A stretch of 64,000 nucleotides of DNA from Pyxicephalus adspersus. Taxonomy: Eukaryota; Chordata; Amphibia; Anura; Pyxicephalidae. Under the pieces are notes generated by a model. It saw only the letters and a program-made list of their open reading frames with translations. It was not told the origin of the DNA and did not search any database. The stretch's first letter is position 1, and each line of letters starts with the position of its first letter. The translations under genes and the position numbers were made by a program. Of this stretch, positions 11,360 through 23,587 are shown piece after piece. The stretch is taken from positions 28,239,758-28,303,757 of the forward strand of contig NC_092859.1 of assembly GCF_032062135.1 (NCBI RefSeq). Direction: 5' to 3'.

Positions 11360-12780
11360 AAGGGTGAGGGAATATTCAAGTAACAGGATAGAAGGTAGAA
11401 ACACAGATCCATAGAGAATGTATGAAGCAGAAATAGGGATACATGTACTGAAAGTCTTCAGGTACAGCTTCCTCTCCAGCAAGGAGAACGATGAGCACTG
11501 AATCTCCTGAGACTGGCAGTCAGAAGCAGCAGTGCCTTACATCTCACAATACAAAAATACATCTATGAGGCTGTAGATACAAGACACAAAAGCACTGTTA
11601 CCGTACGTAAGGTATTTAAAAATAAGATAAAGAAAAACCTTTCCTGGTATTTCTTGATAGCAAATAAACTATTTCAAAATTTAGGCTTTGCACATACCGG
11701 TACATGGGATGATTCTCGACTGATACAAACAAATGCATACAAGCTACAACGGATAGGATGATATTGCCTGTATTGACATTTATACTAAGAATTCTGGTTA
11801 TATGGTTGGGTACAGGGAATTGGTAAATTTACAGGGTTAGGCTGCTGCGCAGTCCCTTGTTACCCACATCTGTAATTATGAGTTGGGTGTTGCATTGATC
11901 TGATGTCATAAAATTGCAGCTTTGCAGTCACTGTGAAGCCAAATGTGTATCGTACTTCTCAGCTTGATGACAATGCCTATTTTTCAGTCTCTCTATGTTT
12001 CTTTGAACAACTAAAATCTAACATTTGTACAAGGCTTACAATTTACCTATTCATTCATTCATTTGGTCTAATAAATATACCAAAGTTGTTTTGTTATATC
12101 TGTCCAAAAATAGAAAATTCCAGTTGGTTGTGGCAGAAATTATTCCCATCTACAGAACCCCTCTCTGTTATGTTCTGGGTGATAAGAGGATGTGGTAGTT
12201 TTCTGTACTCCTGTCCTAGGGTGACAATGCTGCTTCTGGGTGAAAAACTGCTGCCAACACAGCGCCTCTATCTGAAGGGTGCCTGGAAAGAGCACTGAAG
12301 ATTAAAGAGTAGAAGATAGAGGGGGACTACAGGGGACATATAAGCATCAGATGGCTGTCACCCAAGACAAGCATTATGCTTGTCTCAGGTTAAAATCTCA
12401 TATGTGTACAATGGTTCCCTGAGGTTATCTATTAATCTGCAGCAGCCAAGCCGCCACAATGGTGCAATCAGTGACAATCATCTGACCTCTATCTGGTGTC
12501 TGTATGGGGCTTTAGAATGAGGACAGACAAGAGGCACTAACTACGGTAAGTCAGTTGAATTAATGTGGGAACAATGGAGATGGAAGTGTAACCACTCTAG
12601 AAAAGGTAGTGTAATATTCACTCAATTACCATGTAAGAATGAACGAATAGAGTCTCAATATCAAGAATAATTCCTTCACTTCATGTAAGGACTGGTAAGC
12701 TGAATAGTAAAAATTAACTTGTTTTTATATTTAGATACACTTTCAGGTATCTGCTTAGCTTCTTCCTTTTTTTTCCATGC
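11360..12780. other. Region downstream of TMEM140-like copy 1
   Basis: Bases 11360-11840 match the 3' flank of copy 2 (31400-31621 and 32325-32625). The intact site 'gtgccttacatctc' near 11530 is the empty target of the solo LTR in copy 2. From 11840 to 12780 I see no gene, RNA or recognisable repeat; this is the unique spacer between the two duplication copies. Confidence 0.55.
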
Positions 12781-12817
12781 CCAAAACTTCAGTTTGTTTC
12801 ATTCTACTACATAACTA

Positions 12818-13731
12818 TCTATTTATATAAAATTGGAGTGTGTGTGTATGTGTGTTCCAGCATCCCTCAAAAACGCATGGGGACATTTCAACCAAACTTG
12901 TCATACATTTGACTGAGACTTGTGAGTGCACCTGTCATCTTTGTACAGCACTGTGCTATATGTCAGAGCTACATTTGGATGAAACGCATGGAGACATTTC
13001 AACCAAACTTGCTATGTTCCACCATCACTAGAAAACGCATCAACACATTTCAACCAAACTTGCTAGACATGACTGACACTCATGTGAGTGCACGCTGATC
13101 TTTGTACAGCGCTGTGCTATATGTCAGAGCTATATTTAGATGTATCTATGTGTGTATCTATATATAAAAAATCTGATGTATGTATGTGTGTGTGTGTGTA
13201 TGTTAAACCATCACTCGAAAACGCATGGAGACATTTCAATCAAACTTGCCATACATATGACTGAGGCTCATGTGAGTGCACCAGTCTTTTTTGTACAGCA
13301 CTGTGCTATATGTCAGAGCTATATTTAGATGAGGGGTATGTCATCACTAGGAAACGCATCAAGACATTTCAACCAAACTTGCTATGTTCCACCATCACTA
13401 GGAAACGCATCGAGACATTTAAACCAAACTTGATTGAAATATGACTCGGACTCATGTGAGTGCACCGCTCATCTTTGTACAGCGCTGCGGTATATGTCAG
13501 AGGTAATTTTCATGTATGTATGTATGTGTGTATGTATTGCTCAGTGACAGTGCTTATATTTTTTCATACTTTTTTTGGACTTTCGGGCAATTGGCCGAGT
13601 GCAATCAAAGGCAAAAAAAATTACACAACACCATAGACAGGAAAATCGCTATAGTTTTATTTGATTCTTTTTCATGTATAATATAAGATTGCAATAAATA
13701 AATACCCGGGCAATGCCGGGTAATCAGCTAG
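12818..13731 (+). mobile_element. Non-autonomous Helitron
   Basis: The element starts with TC ('tctatttatataaaattgg') directly after A12817. It ends with a GC-rich hairpin ('cccgggcaatgccggg', 13704-13720) and CTAG at 13728-13731, directly before T13732. These are the TC...hairpin-CTRR termini and A/T insertion site of Helitrons. The duplicate at about 4800-4820 shows the unfilled site ('ataactatatg'). The interior holds four to five diverged copies of a unit with 'aaaacgcatggagacatttc' and 'atgtgagtgcacc', plus TG-rich microsatellites. No Rep/helicase frame is present. Confidence 0.85.
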
Positions 13732-13764
13732 TATATATATATATATATATAAATATATATATAG

Positions 13765-16700
13765 ATCTATATTCATTGTCTGATTTTCAACAGTGGCCCA
13801 CCTATCTATTTAAAGTACTGCATATCCAATCCAAACATTTTTGCTTTTTGTTTCATTTTGCATAGAACACAGAAGGGTGTTTAGTTTTGCTCACTTCATT
13901 GGGTGAGTTCCCAGTGCTCTTGTTTACCTTCCGCCAGTTCTTGGATCTGTGGACTTTGGCAGCTAAGGAAATCATGTGATTTAGAGAAAACAGAGAGCAT
14001 TAGCCTGCTCGTGCACGTGCACATTCTACTACTTAAAAATGTGTATTATATTGATATTGGTAAGGTTGGCTTCTCAGGAAGACCATTGCTTCCACATAGA
14101 CATAGTTCATTTGGAACAAACGTCCTTATTATTTTGAAAGCTGTGACTACTTCTCAAAGAACATTTTGTTTAGCTGATTAAAACTGAAACTTCGGTTGAG
14201 TTACAATGTTGTACATGTTTTACAAGAAATCCCCACTTAGACTGTGACGCAGCAGGTAGACCTCAGTTCTCAGATCTGCAGATCCCAGTGGAATTGATTT
14301 TACCAAAGCAAATGTAAACTCTTTTACAGAAACCTTACCTGTGACACACTTATCAGTGACTTTTAGGAGCTTTCATTAAAAATAAAAATTGCAAATGCTG
14401 TTTTAGCAGTCACATGACTTGTATGTTCTCTTCCTGGGGTTCTAGGTAGAGAATGTCAGCTGTATTAGGCACCTTCAGACCTTGCTGCACATAGGTTATG
14501 GTGTAACAAAGGAATAACTGATGTCTCTGCACACTACTTACCTACAGCACTGGGAAAGGTCACCCAAACTCTTCAGGTGATCCAGTAAACATGATTATCT
14601 GAAGCCCAGGTGAGCCAGGAGACATGGCTGCCTATTAGGTCACATTGGGCTAAAAACAATGCAATAAAGGCCAGCTAGTGGATAGTGTTGTCTCCCAGGA
14701 AACAGAAGGATCTGGCAGGATTAACACATATTTAAAGCTACAGATCACCCACACAGTTAAAAACAATAACTTTTATATGCCTTTTCTAAAATAATAAAGG
14801 GAACATGTTAGGCCAGGGTTTATAACCTAATAACTTCTATGTCATTCTCATAAATTAAGTGTACTTTTTCTTGCATGGATACTTTATTCTGTAAAAGGAT
14901 CGGTCACCCTGAGCCTATTTTATTTTGTTTTGTCTGTAACAGAAGGCTTGGGGTGATCCCTTTGGATAATATCTAATACATGATCATGTGTTGAAATTGA
15001 AAGCAATTCTCCTTGTTTACTAATATATACCTTGCAAAGTGAAGAGCTTCTACTTTTTTGTATTTTTTTAGGGAGAGGGGTGACAGGGTTCAGATATAGA
15101 TGATCTTCACCTCTACACTGCTAAATGGTCTGAGTTTGAAATTTCCAGGTGTGTCAGATTTCTTAGACCCCCTGCCAAGCTATAGAGTCCCTTCTGCCAC
15201 CCCCAATGTCAGTACTGTGTCTGGCAGTGCAGAAGGAACCACAGAGTGCAGAAAGTTAACTGCTCCTCACTGCAAGGGTTAAATGCTTAGTTCTAGAAGG
15301 GGGGTAAATAACAAGTTTACATGTCATACCCCATGATCATTGTTAGTCTTTACATACACTATAAGACCTTCTGGGGAGGGTTCAGTTAGCCGATGTTTCG
15401 TTCATATCAGATCTACCTTATACTGACAGATACCACTTGCACAGTACTAAGCAGAAAGCAATCCTAATAAGCAGTTAAACCACTTCCATGTACAAAAATA
15501 ACCTACAAATCATGCATAGAAAGAAGGTTTTTAAAACCTGATGACATATTGTGATTATTTACATTAATCTTTTTTCTGTGCTTTATGCAAAAAGTTTAAA
15601 AAATTTGATTGTTTTGCTGCTAAGACGCAGCAGGTGGACCTTAGAGTTCTCAGATCAGCAGATCCCAGTGGAATTAATTTTACCAAAGCAAATGTAAACC
15701 CTTTTACAAAAACCTTACCCGTGACACGCTTATCAGTGACTTTTAGGAGCTTTCATTAAAAAAAGATTACAAATAAAAATTACAAATGCAGTTTTAGCAG
15801 TCACATGACCTAATGTCAGCTGCATTAGGCGCCTTCAGACTTTGGTGCACATAGTTTTTGGTGTAACAAAGGAATAACTGATGTCTCTGCACACTACTTC
15901 CCTACAGCACTGGGAAAGGTCACCCAAACTCTGCAGGTGATCGAGCAAGCGTGGTTAATAAAGGGAAACATGTTAGGCAAGGGTTTTGGAGACTACAAAC
16001 ACTACAACATGTGTGAGCACTTTACTTTTATAAAGAAAGTTCTGACTACATTCCTTTAAACAGAGATATATACATTGTACTTCTTATCAGTATACAAAAC
16101 TGGATACAGTCCAAATAAAAATCTTAATTAATAGGCTAGCAATCAAAAAAAGCTTTTGCTGCAATATTAACCTTTAGATTGGAGCTGTCTAATGCAGTAA
16201 TTCCTTTCACCCCTTAATGTTCTTAGTTCCAGGTTAAATGACAGACAGAATCACTAAACCCAACCTTCTCTAAGACCAGGCTGTCATGGATCTGCCCCTT
16301 GGTTGGCATCATCCTACAGCCTGGGCTTAGAGTATGCATTGTATGGCACTCAGTGATCAATGTTCAGTGCAGTGGTAAAACTCACCCAGCATTAAATGCA
16401 AAGGGCATCAGGGAGGTTGAATGTTGGGGTTTTGTTTTTAAAGACTTTCTGATTATACACATAATTTTCCAGGATCAGGGGGTAAGTGGGGACCATATAG
16501 ACAATCTGTTCACATTTCTGCTTATAATTCAGAGGACTTCTTATCCTCTTCTACAATTATTCATTAGTTATAGTGGAATAGAATTTGTCTCCATATCTTT
16601 CCCAATTAACCAAGCACAAATGGGCAGCAGCAAAATATTACAAAGGCAGAGCATACTGCATGTTACTCTTCTTTTTTATTTAGGGTTTTAGACAGCCATG

Positions 16701-17779
16701 GGTGCCCGGGTCTATCCGGCCTAAAATAAACTGTCATGATACAAGACTGGGTTCTGAAAATATGATTTCCCTGGGGGACCTGGATGCTCTTTGGATTCTT
16801 CTCTGTTTAAACCTTTGGATGGTACAACTTCCAGGTATAGAGGGGTATGTGACTTCCCACTCTCCTACTTAGGGGTGCCACATTTCCTAGAAATAAATAT
16901 TGGCTGGTGACTGTGACCTGATGGATCGGCTTAAACAAATATATTATCAATGTAAGTATTACACAAAATAGTAAACAGGCTTATTACAATCAGCCTTCCA
17001 TCTCAATGAGAGGTGACAGCTGATCACTGCTCTTTTTAGCCAATTCCTGTGGCAGTGTGACTGGTGCAAAGCAGTAAAGTTGTATGTTACATGACAGAGA
17101 AATTCTTCCCAGGTAGTCTCAGGGATGGGACCAGGGGTGTAGTAGCGTAGGCACGCCTGGGAACGCCCTGCCCACTCTTTATTCAGGAATTGGCACATGT
17201 GCTCACTCTTATTTTGCAAAGAAATTCTTCAGTGGTCCATGACTCTGGCCGCCCCCCCCCCCCCCCCGGGTCAGGAGAGGGGGGAGGGCGCACCAGCCAG
17301 AGCCGCGCACCATGTCCCGTATATGGAATTGCAGGCTCAGGTCGGTGGGTGGGTTGTCTCTCTGAACACAACTCGCCCACTCTCCTATCATAGGCTCAGA
17401 CCTGCGAAGGGAGAGTGGGTGGATTCTGGTATCATGACGTCACTCTTGGGGAAGTTTCTTCCCCTTTCACTTCTGCTGGTCCTATAGTCCAATTCCACAT
17501 ATTTAGAAAGGCAAACAAACCTGGGGCTTGTTCAAAAAGTAGCTCAAAGTTCTGCTAAAAAAAATTCATGGGGTAGTGGATATCAATGGGGGCTTTTTGT
17601 TATAAATAGGCACTTAGTTTACTTAATTAATATATATATAAAGGGTTTCCATCTGCCCTCAGTTTGGGTAGGACTTGTGTATGGGCACAACTACAAAACA
17701 CAAATCTTTTGGAGGACTTACATTACTGTTGCAACTGTAACACCCTTGGAATATTAAACACTTTCCAATCTCCTAGGGG
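13765..17779. other. Non-coding stretch of duplication copy B
   Basis: I see no gene. It holds repeated module copies: 13790-14015 resembles the candidate promoter block at 4860-5070; 14080-14760 is repeated in part at 15600-15990; 16200-17020 matches 1600-2000 and 3925-4620; 17045-17140 matches 6575-6660. At about 17125-17390 lies a C/G-rich patch with 'gcgcaccagccagagccg', a phrase shared with the hAT MITE at 63377-63521, suggesting a partial copy of that family. Confidence 0.5.
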
Positions 17780-18363
17780 AGTGGTGGCGAATCTATGGCA
17801 CACGTGCCAGAGGGGGCACTCAGAGCCCTCTCTGTGGAACGTGCTCCCCTCCTTGCTGGCCTCCCATTGGCTGTGCTATTTTCCCTCTGTCAGCCCTGCT
17901 GGCTGGAATTTCCCTTCTCCAGAGTCATCAGGTAACCCTCAAAATACCAGGTTGTGGGAAGGAGAGGCAGCTGATGTGTATTGAAGCTGATGAGTCTTGA
18001 TCCAGAATTGAAAGGCTGAAAGTAAAGAGGGAGAGGGGAAATTGAGGGAGGGGGTAGTGGGGATCTTGTATTGCTTTGTCCTAGAAAAGGACTGAAAAGC
18101 TGAGGACACTAAACAGAGCTACACAGCCCAGGCACAGGAGTACCAGTCTGCTATATATACCCAGTCAGGACCAGGTGAATGCAAAGCTTATGGTAAAAGG
18201 TAAGTGCCTGTTGAATGTAATAGCTCTTTGGAAATCCGTGAAGGTTCTAAATTTTTTTTTTTTTTTAAAGTTTAAATGAAATCTTTATTAGTAAGGCACA
18301 TTCAAAAAACTTTTTCAAAAACATTCAACAAAACATCATCTGGGACTATAATCGGTAAAAAAT

Positions 18364-18451
18364 AAAAACTTCTCAATGGTATTGAATTTAACCTTGCGCT
18401 ATTGCGTAAAAACTTCTCAATGGTATTGAATTTAACCTTGCGCTATTGCGT
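18364..18451. repeat. 44-bp perfect tandem duplication
   Basis: The 44 bases starting 'aaaaacttctcaatggtatt' and ending 'cgctattgcgt' occur twice back to back (18364-18407 and 18408-18451) without a difference. It lies in the 3' region of the L1, and the exact match suggests a recent event. Confidence 0.9.
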
Positions 18452-20167
18452 TGACATGCATGTATTTTAACCAGATTCAACCTTCATCTGGTGGCATCAG
18501 TTGCAGACTATGGATCAAAGAGTTAGAACACAAAGAGTAGCCCATTACATTGTACCTATGGGCCCTCAGACATCCACTGATGCTGAACATACAGAAAAAT
18601 GCAATTAGCAAACACAATACCTTTACAAAACAGCTAAAGTTTGCTGCAAGTGTTGGCTACAGCAACTTTATCCTGAATTTTTTAACTCCCAGAGACAAAC
18701 AAAAAAAAAAAACAAGGCCATAGAGAAGGGTAGAGAACTATGCAGTGTAGGACTGGATGGAGTGGCAACCTTAACAAAAAGGGCAGAAGAGGACTCTTCG
18801 GCATTCACCCAACCTAAAACAACGGCTTTAAGACCAACTAAATCTAAAACTGAATAAGAACAATTAGGTGAGGAATGAATTTAAATACAGTATAGAAATG
18901 GTTGCAAGAAGACCAGTCTGGGTTTGACGAAATGTGTCAGGTATCCAAATAAAGAATGAGAAAACAATGTATGAAATATACAACTCCATATTTACAAATA
19001 ACATGAAAAATACACAAGCATGTGTAAATCAGTGTTAAAGCTTGATGAAGAGCAAAGACTTCTCAAAATTGTTTATTTTTTATTGCTCCCCTGAAACAAT
19101 ACACTGGGGAACATTTATCAAATGTTGAAAATGATTATTGACAATATTGCCCATAATTTTGTCATTTTTATCAACCCTCGGTTTATTGCCATATTGGAAC
19201 AAATCGAGGCATTTGTCATTTTTTCAATAAACAAGGAAAAAAATTCAATTCTCCGCTAAAGGCCATGACCTAAAATGGAGATCAGTGGTGTTCCTGTCAA
19301 CTTTTTTTTTGACACCTTTGGAAAGTGGTTATAAGTTACATGACTTAAGTAAATAGAACTTTCATTTGCCTTTTTAGAGATAACATGGTATCTCTATTCT
19401 CCATTTTTACAAGTCTAACTTTACTGAAGTTTACGTTTTGTTAAATATTCCTCAATTTTCTATGTTGTATGTACAAATTACTTATGAACACGCTACATGA
19501 CCAGTCGTCTTGGCCAAATGTAGACTCATTTCAATGAGTGATCTAAAACTTAACCTTATTCAACTTTGGGTTTTGTCTTGCAAAGTAATTGCACATATCT
19601 TGTCAAGTAATCTTGTAATGCGTAATAGAAAAATATTATACTCTTCGCAAAAAGAAACTGAAAATATAAAAAGGTTACTGAGCATCCGTTTTTTAACAAC
19701 TATTGTGAGCATTTCACCACCCCCTGATCAACAACTATATTGTGTTCCTATTATGTATAGGTGACTCTTAAACAATTTACATTGATCACCTGAAAACTGA
19801 CCCACCTTCCTAAATTCCTTACCCACCGATTTGCCATTAGTGCATCCTGCTACTGCGCCAGGTAAATGGTGGAATGCCCTATAGTGGGAAAGCAGGCTGG
19901 CAGAGGCAGGGTAAGTACTTGGTGCCAGATACCACAGGACACATCATGGAGTCCATAGGTCAAAGTGGATTAAGCAGCAGCACAAGAGGACCTTAACAAT
20001 AGGCAGGTGGTTGAAATGTTATGGCTAACCGGTATAAAATGGCACAAATCCCAGAGAACTAAAACCTTGTACCGTGGGGGTGATAAAAGCCAATAATAAC
20101 AATTAAAAAAAAAAAAAAACGAATGCTAAGTTTTCAATTCAATTTTTTGGGCCTCTGACATTCTGAC

Positions 20168-20866
20168 CTATATCTTCCGGTAAAGGGGTTGATGATCGGG
20201 ACTGGGTTTGGAGAGGGGAACCCAGTGATTCGTTAGTACTGTGCCCCGTGGGGGGCAGACGCTCAAATGTGGGATGGGACGTGAATCTGGTCTGACTAGA
20301 CTGAGGGGCTTGATAGTAGAAGGCAGAATGGGGATGAACAGGGGCATAAGTGTAGGGGGATGACTGGTTAGAGAGAATGGCAAAGCTATTTGTAGAGGTC
20401 TGTGGGGAAGAAAGAGGTTGGGGGAAGTTAGAAGTTTGGGTTGTGTAGAAAATGGATGGATATTGGGCTGTGCTAGGTGTGAAGGATTCACTGTGGCCAA
20501 AGTAACCGTGGAGCCTCCCAAAGATCCCTTAACAAAGACATATCTGCCATCTGGGCAACTTTTTAGTTCCTGGAGCCTCCATGTAATAGAGGATGCTATC
20601 AAAATACTCACACCTTTAGATTTAGATACAGCAGAACAACTATGGTATACTATCGGGTACCTCCTATCACCCAGTCTCGGGACTCTGTCCGCCCGAAAGT
20701 GGGTTTCCTGTAAAAAGGCCACTTGTGCCTTTAGCCTATGTAGTTCTGCCAGAATGGATGAGCGCTTTTCTAGGACATTCAGCCCCTTAACATTATACGT
20801 GACAACATTAATCTTACCCATTATGGCTAGATACAGCTGACAAAAAACAACAAAAACAAACAACAA
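20168..20866 (-). pseudogene. LINE ORF2 fragment, N-terminal endonuclease domain
   Basis: The minus-strand frame begins near 'MGKINVVTYNVKGLN' and continues with 'AQVAFLQETHF', the first two conserved blocks of the apurinic-like endonuclease of L1/Tx1 ORF2. 'VSKSKGVSILIA' and 'GRYVFVKGSLGGSTVTLATV' follow. After about residue 120 the sequence turns into C/P/S-rich text unlike an endonuclease. The catalytic Asp and His blocks, the reverse transcriptase and the C-terminal domain are missing. It is a dead fragment. Confidence 0.75.
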
Positions 20867-21244
20867 ATAACAGAAACAAACAACAAATAACAGTAAGCGC
20901 AGATCAGCTGCGCAAAGTCCCTTGGAGGGGGAGGCTCAGGTGGTCAGGACGAGGCCCTCACCATCCGGGCCAGGCCTATCATTATATGCCAATAAGATAA
21001 ATGTTGGATGAGAAAGCAAATGTGAGCAGTACGGGGGAGGGTACGGGTAAACATCCACATTCTCCAAAAACAGATCATTATCAAATATAGCTGCAACTAA
21101 TACAGTGACAAAAATAGACAGTGTAGAACAAAAATCTTACAAACTGTAATTCTTCATGGGCAAATATTCTAAACACACCAGGGAAAGGAACAGCCAATCG
21201 TTCCGGAAACCCCCTGGTGGCGTAGTCTACAGTCCCGAAGGGGT

Positions 21245-22166
21245 CTACGAAGTGTCAGGGTTTGGGTGAAAACTGGACTGTCTCTTTACTTGCTGCCTGT
21301 TAGGGTCCGCTGGAGGGGTTAAGAACGTGGGGAGCGTAGGCCAATCAGGAAGATCCACATGAGGAAGCTCAAATGTCGTCAAGAAAGTGACTAGGTCCCC
21401 CAGTTCACGAAAGGTGGAAGATTTGTTTCCTTTGTGAGCGAAGAGTTGAAACGGAAAACCCCATCTGTATTTGATGTTATTGTCCTTCAGCAGCCGCAAA
21501 AGCGGTTTTAGTGCTCTACCTAGCGCCAGGGTATTACGGGAGAGATCTGTTAGAAGCATAATGGGCCGGTTGTTGAAGGTGAATTCGTCCTGGGATCTGG
21601 CTTCCTGCATAATACGCTCTTTAAGTTGGAAAGAATGGATTCGGCAATTCACGTCTCGTGGTCTATCTGGATCCGGGTTCTTTAGGCCCAAAGTTCTATG
21701 GATGCGGTCAATTTCTATGGCATCATCTCTCGGCCTCTGTAGGAGCTCATTAAACAGGGTCGTTGCCGCTGCATGAAGGTCTGTTGATTCAATCGTTTCC
21801 CAGGTCCCCGGTGTAGTGTCCCCGGATTCTTATATTATTACAACGGCTCCGGTTCTCCAAATCATCCTGATGGTACAAGAGTTGTTGCAATATCCTGGAG
21901 TGCTCATTAAGGATGTGGGCATGAGATTGAACATGACCACGTAGGTCTGCCGTTGTGCGTTCAACATCTTTTTTTTTCGAGCCAATGTCTGATCTGAGAG
22001 ATGATATTTCCGAGCGTAGAGAAGTTTGGATGCGCTCAAGGTAAGTTTCAAAGTCCGCCTTAGTGGGCAGAGACTTCAGGTAAGCATCTCTATCCCAGAC
22101 TTCCGTGGGGTCCATGGATATCTGTGAGGGGCTCATCAGGCTGGAGGGACTCCTAGCTTCACCCAA
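21245..22166 (-). pseudogene. LINE ORF1 (RNA-binding protein), one frameshift
   Basis: The N-terminal part (22166 to about 21790) holds a long coiled coil ('EISSLRSDIGSKK', 'DLRGHVQSHAHILNEHSRIL') leading to 'DLENRSRCNNIRIRG', the hallmark at the start of the ORF1 RRM. The frame then breaks near 21800-21840 and resumes as 'DLHAAATTLFNELLQRPRDD', then 'GLKNPDPDRPRDVNCRIHSF' and the C-terminal domain ('FNNRPIMLLTDLS', 'YRWGFPFQLFAHKGNK'). A single-base indel is enough to explain the break. The family is the vertebrate L1/Tx1 group. Confidence 0.8.
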
Positions 22167-22599
22167 TAATGTGGGAAAATTAGAAGCAGAATCCTACTGG
22201 ATAAAGCCAGGGGAGTCCATTCCGGGCTCAGAGGACTGTGCAGGATTAAGCCTTGTGTTCGGGCCCCCTCCTCCTGAACCAGGAGTTTTGGAGCGGCCAA
22301 AGAATGTTCCAATTTCCCTTTTTTGGGATGATTGACTATGTGGCTTCCCCTTACCCATGTTGCAGAGAAGGGAAAAACGTGTGCAGAGGGTTGCAATAGA
22401 GAATGCAGTGTTTGAAGGTTAAGCAGGTATAATATCCCGAAATATTAGCGTATTGTACATCCAAATGTAGGGCCCAGCAATGGTGGGGCCTCACATCCCG
22501 TGAAATTAGCTGCACATAATGGAGATGACTTCAAAATCCCTTGAACTGGGGGATCAGTAATGCAGTGGAGGGATCAACAAACAGATGAGGCCATATAAG

Positions 22600-23230
22600 G
22601 AGCAGGTATTCCCGTACAAGATGCTATGCGGCCTAAATGGCCAGCAAGTTCCCAAGTAAGTGCTTGTCAAACAAAGTCCTCCAACAAAAATAAAAATATG
22701 CTGCTCCACAGATGCAGGAGGGTTGATTAGAAAATATTATGATGTCAACTAAACTTAGTTCTCCTTCTCTGGCTGGGATGGCTCTAGATGCTGAAGTTGC
22801 ACAGTATGGGATACCATGTGGCCAACATGGCCGCCCTGTAATGAAAAAGCTAGGCCTCCAAACTGTGTGCAAAAGATTTTGTATATTAGGCACAATTCCT
22901 CAGTGCACATAGATATTAATCAACAAATGCTGTGTAATTATGAAACAGGCACAAATCCCCTTCTCTCGCTCAGATGAATGTGGATGCAGATGCACTTTGC
23001 ACAAGGAACCATGTGGCCAAGATGGCCGATTTCACTTTCAAAAGCAGGCGTAGGAACAGCCTCTTCCACAAATATAGTATGCAAACTATGTAGCAAGGCA
23101 GTACAGGGCAGTATATAATGTGGAATATACCCAAGTCCCTTCTACTTGTTAGGATGGAAGTGGATGTAGATTTTCAGCTGGGTAGGGGGCCGCGTGCGTA
23201 AAATGGCCGCCTGATGTCACTGGTAACAAG
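22600..23230 (-). repeat. About 190-bp 5' UTR monomers of the L1, four diverged copies
   Basis: Four units share an order of motifs. On the plus strand each has a 'cc(c)ttct..' stretch, a 'gatg..gatg' stretch, then a GGCC-containing core: 'tatgcggcctaaatggcc' near 22627, 'catgtggccaacatggccg' near 22816, 'catgtggccaagatggccg' near 23011, 'gtgcgtaaaatggccgcc' near 23194. Spacing is about 180-196 bp. In element sense the core reads GGCCATnTTGGCCACATG, which contains a YY1-like CCATnTTGGCC. Monomeric 5' promoters are known from rodent L1; the analogy here is inference. Confidence 0.6.
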
Positions 23231-23587
23231 ATATCTCCGGAGGCCTCAGGAGTAATAAGCTTTGAAGGAGGAAGAATAAATCCTGCTAACCCTGAAAAAC
23301 CGGGCTCCTGTCTCAACAAGGGCTGGTAGCATGAGCCGCCTAGCCCGCTCTTGGGGATATCAGCTGCCACTGGGGTATGAAGGATCCCCTGCACTGTGGG
23401 GAGCGGCGTCTCCGCTCTCTCTGCCCGCCCGCAATCAACTCACCGCAGGCTTCTCCGGTGTTTTTAGTGTCTGAGAGGCTGTGATGCGTACGGCTCGCGA
23501 TAAAAATCCTCGGGCTGGAACGGAGCTCTGCAGTGTTGGGGCCGTTCCCGGTGACTCCTCCCCCGGAAGTCCGAAGGTTCTAAATTT

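Larger units (their letters stand above)
4796..11840. repeat. Segmental duplication, copy A
   Basis: This copy aligns in order with 12782-32625 once the insertions there are removed. Examples are 5150-5300 with 14830-14960, 5640-5850 with 15090-15310, 6575-6660 with 17045-17130, 7880-8020 with 17645-17775, and 8130-11840 with 28835-32625. It contains TMEM140-like gene copy 1. Insertions unique to copy A are a retroelement at 8211-8720 and an L1 3' end at about 9675-10272. Some blocks are reordered in the upstream half, so there has been rearrangement besides simple duplication. Confidence 0.75.
18255..23572 (-). mobile_element. L1/Tx1-like LINE with intact ends and gutted ORF2
   Basis: A perfect 15-bp target duplication, 'gaaggttctaaattt', flanks it (18240-18254 and 23573-23587). 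On the minus strand the element starts with a GC-rich 5' region ('ggacttccgggggaggag'), followed by repeated 5' UTR units (about 22600-23230), ORF1 (22166-21245) and the start of ORF2 (from about 20830). It ends in AATAAAG and a poly-A (T run at 18255-18267). Only the first part of ORF2 is recognisable; the 1.9 kb from 20165 to 18270 shows no reverse transcriptase, so the copy is internally deleted or replaced and cannot move itself. A 300-bp stretch at about 19760-20060 looks like a further, unidentified insertion. Confidence 0.8.

Noticed and set aside
11933..12298. 121-codon plus-strand frame
   Set aside because: It has no recognisable domain, no splice context and no counterpart in the duplicate.
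12840..13500. Regularly spaced repeats that could suggest a CRISPR array
   Set aside because: Units are over 100 bp, diverged, and lie inside a Helitron in an animal genome.
17190..17487. Overlapping frames in several phases over a C/G-rich patch
   Set aside because: They come from a homopolymer C run and a partial MITE copy.
20418..20840. 140-codon plus-strand frame
   Set aside because: It lies antisense to the LINE ORF2 endonuclease fragment and shows no domain of its own.
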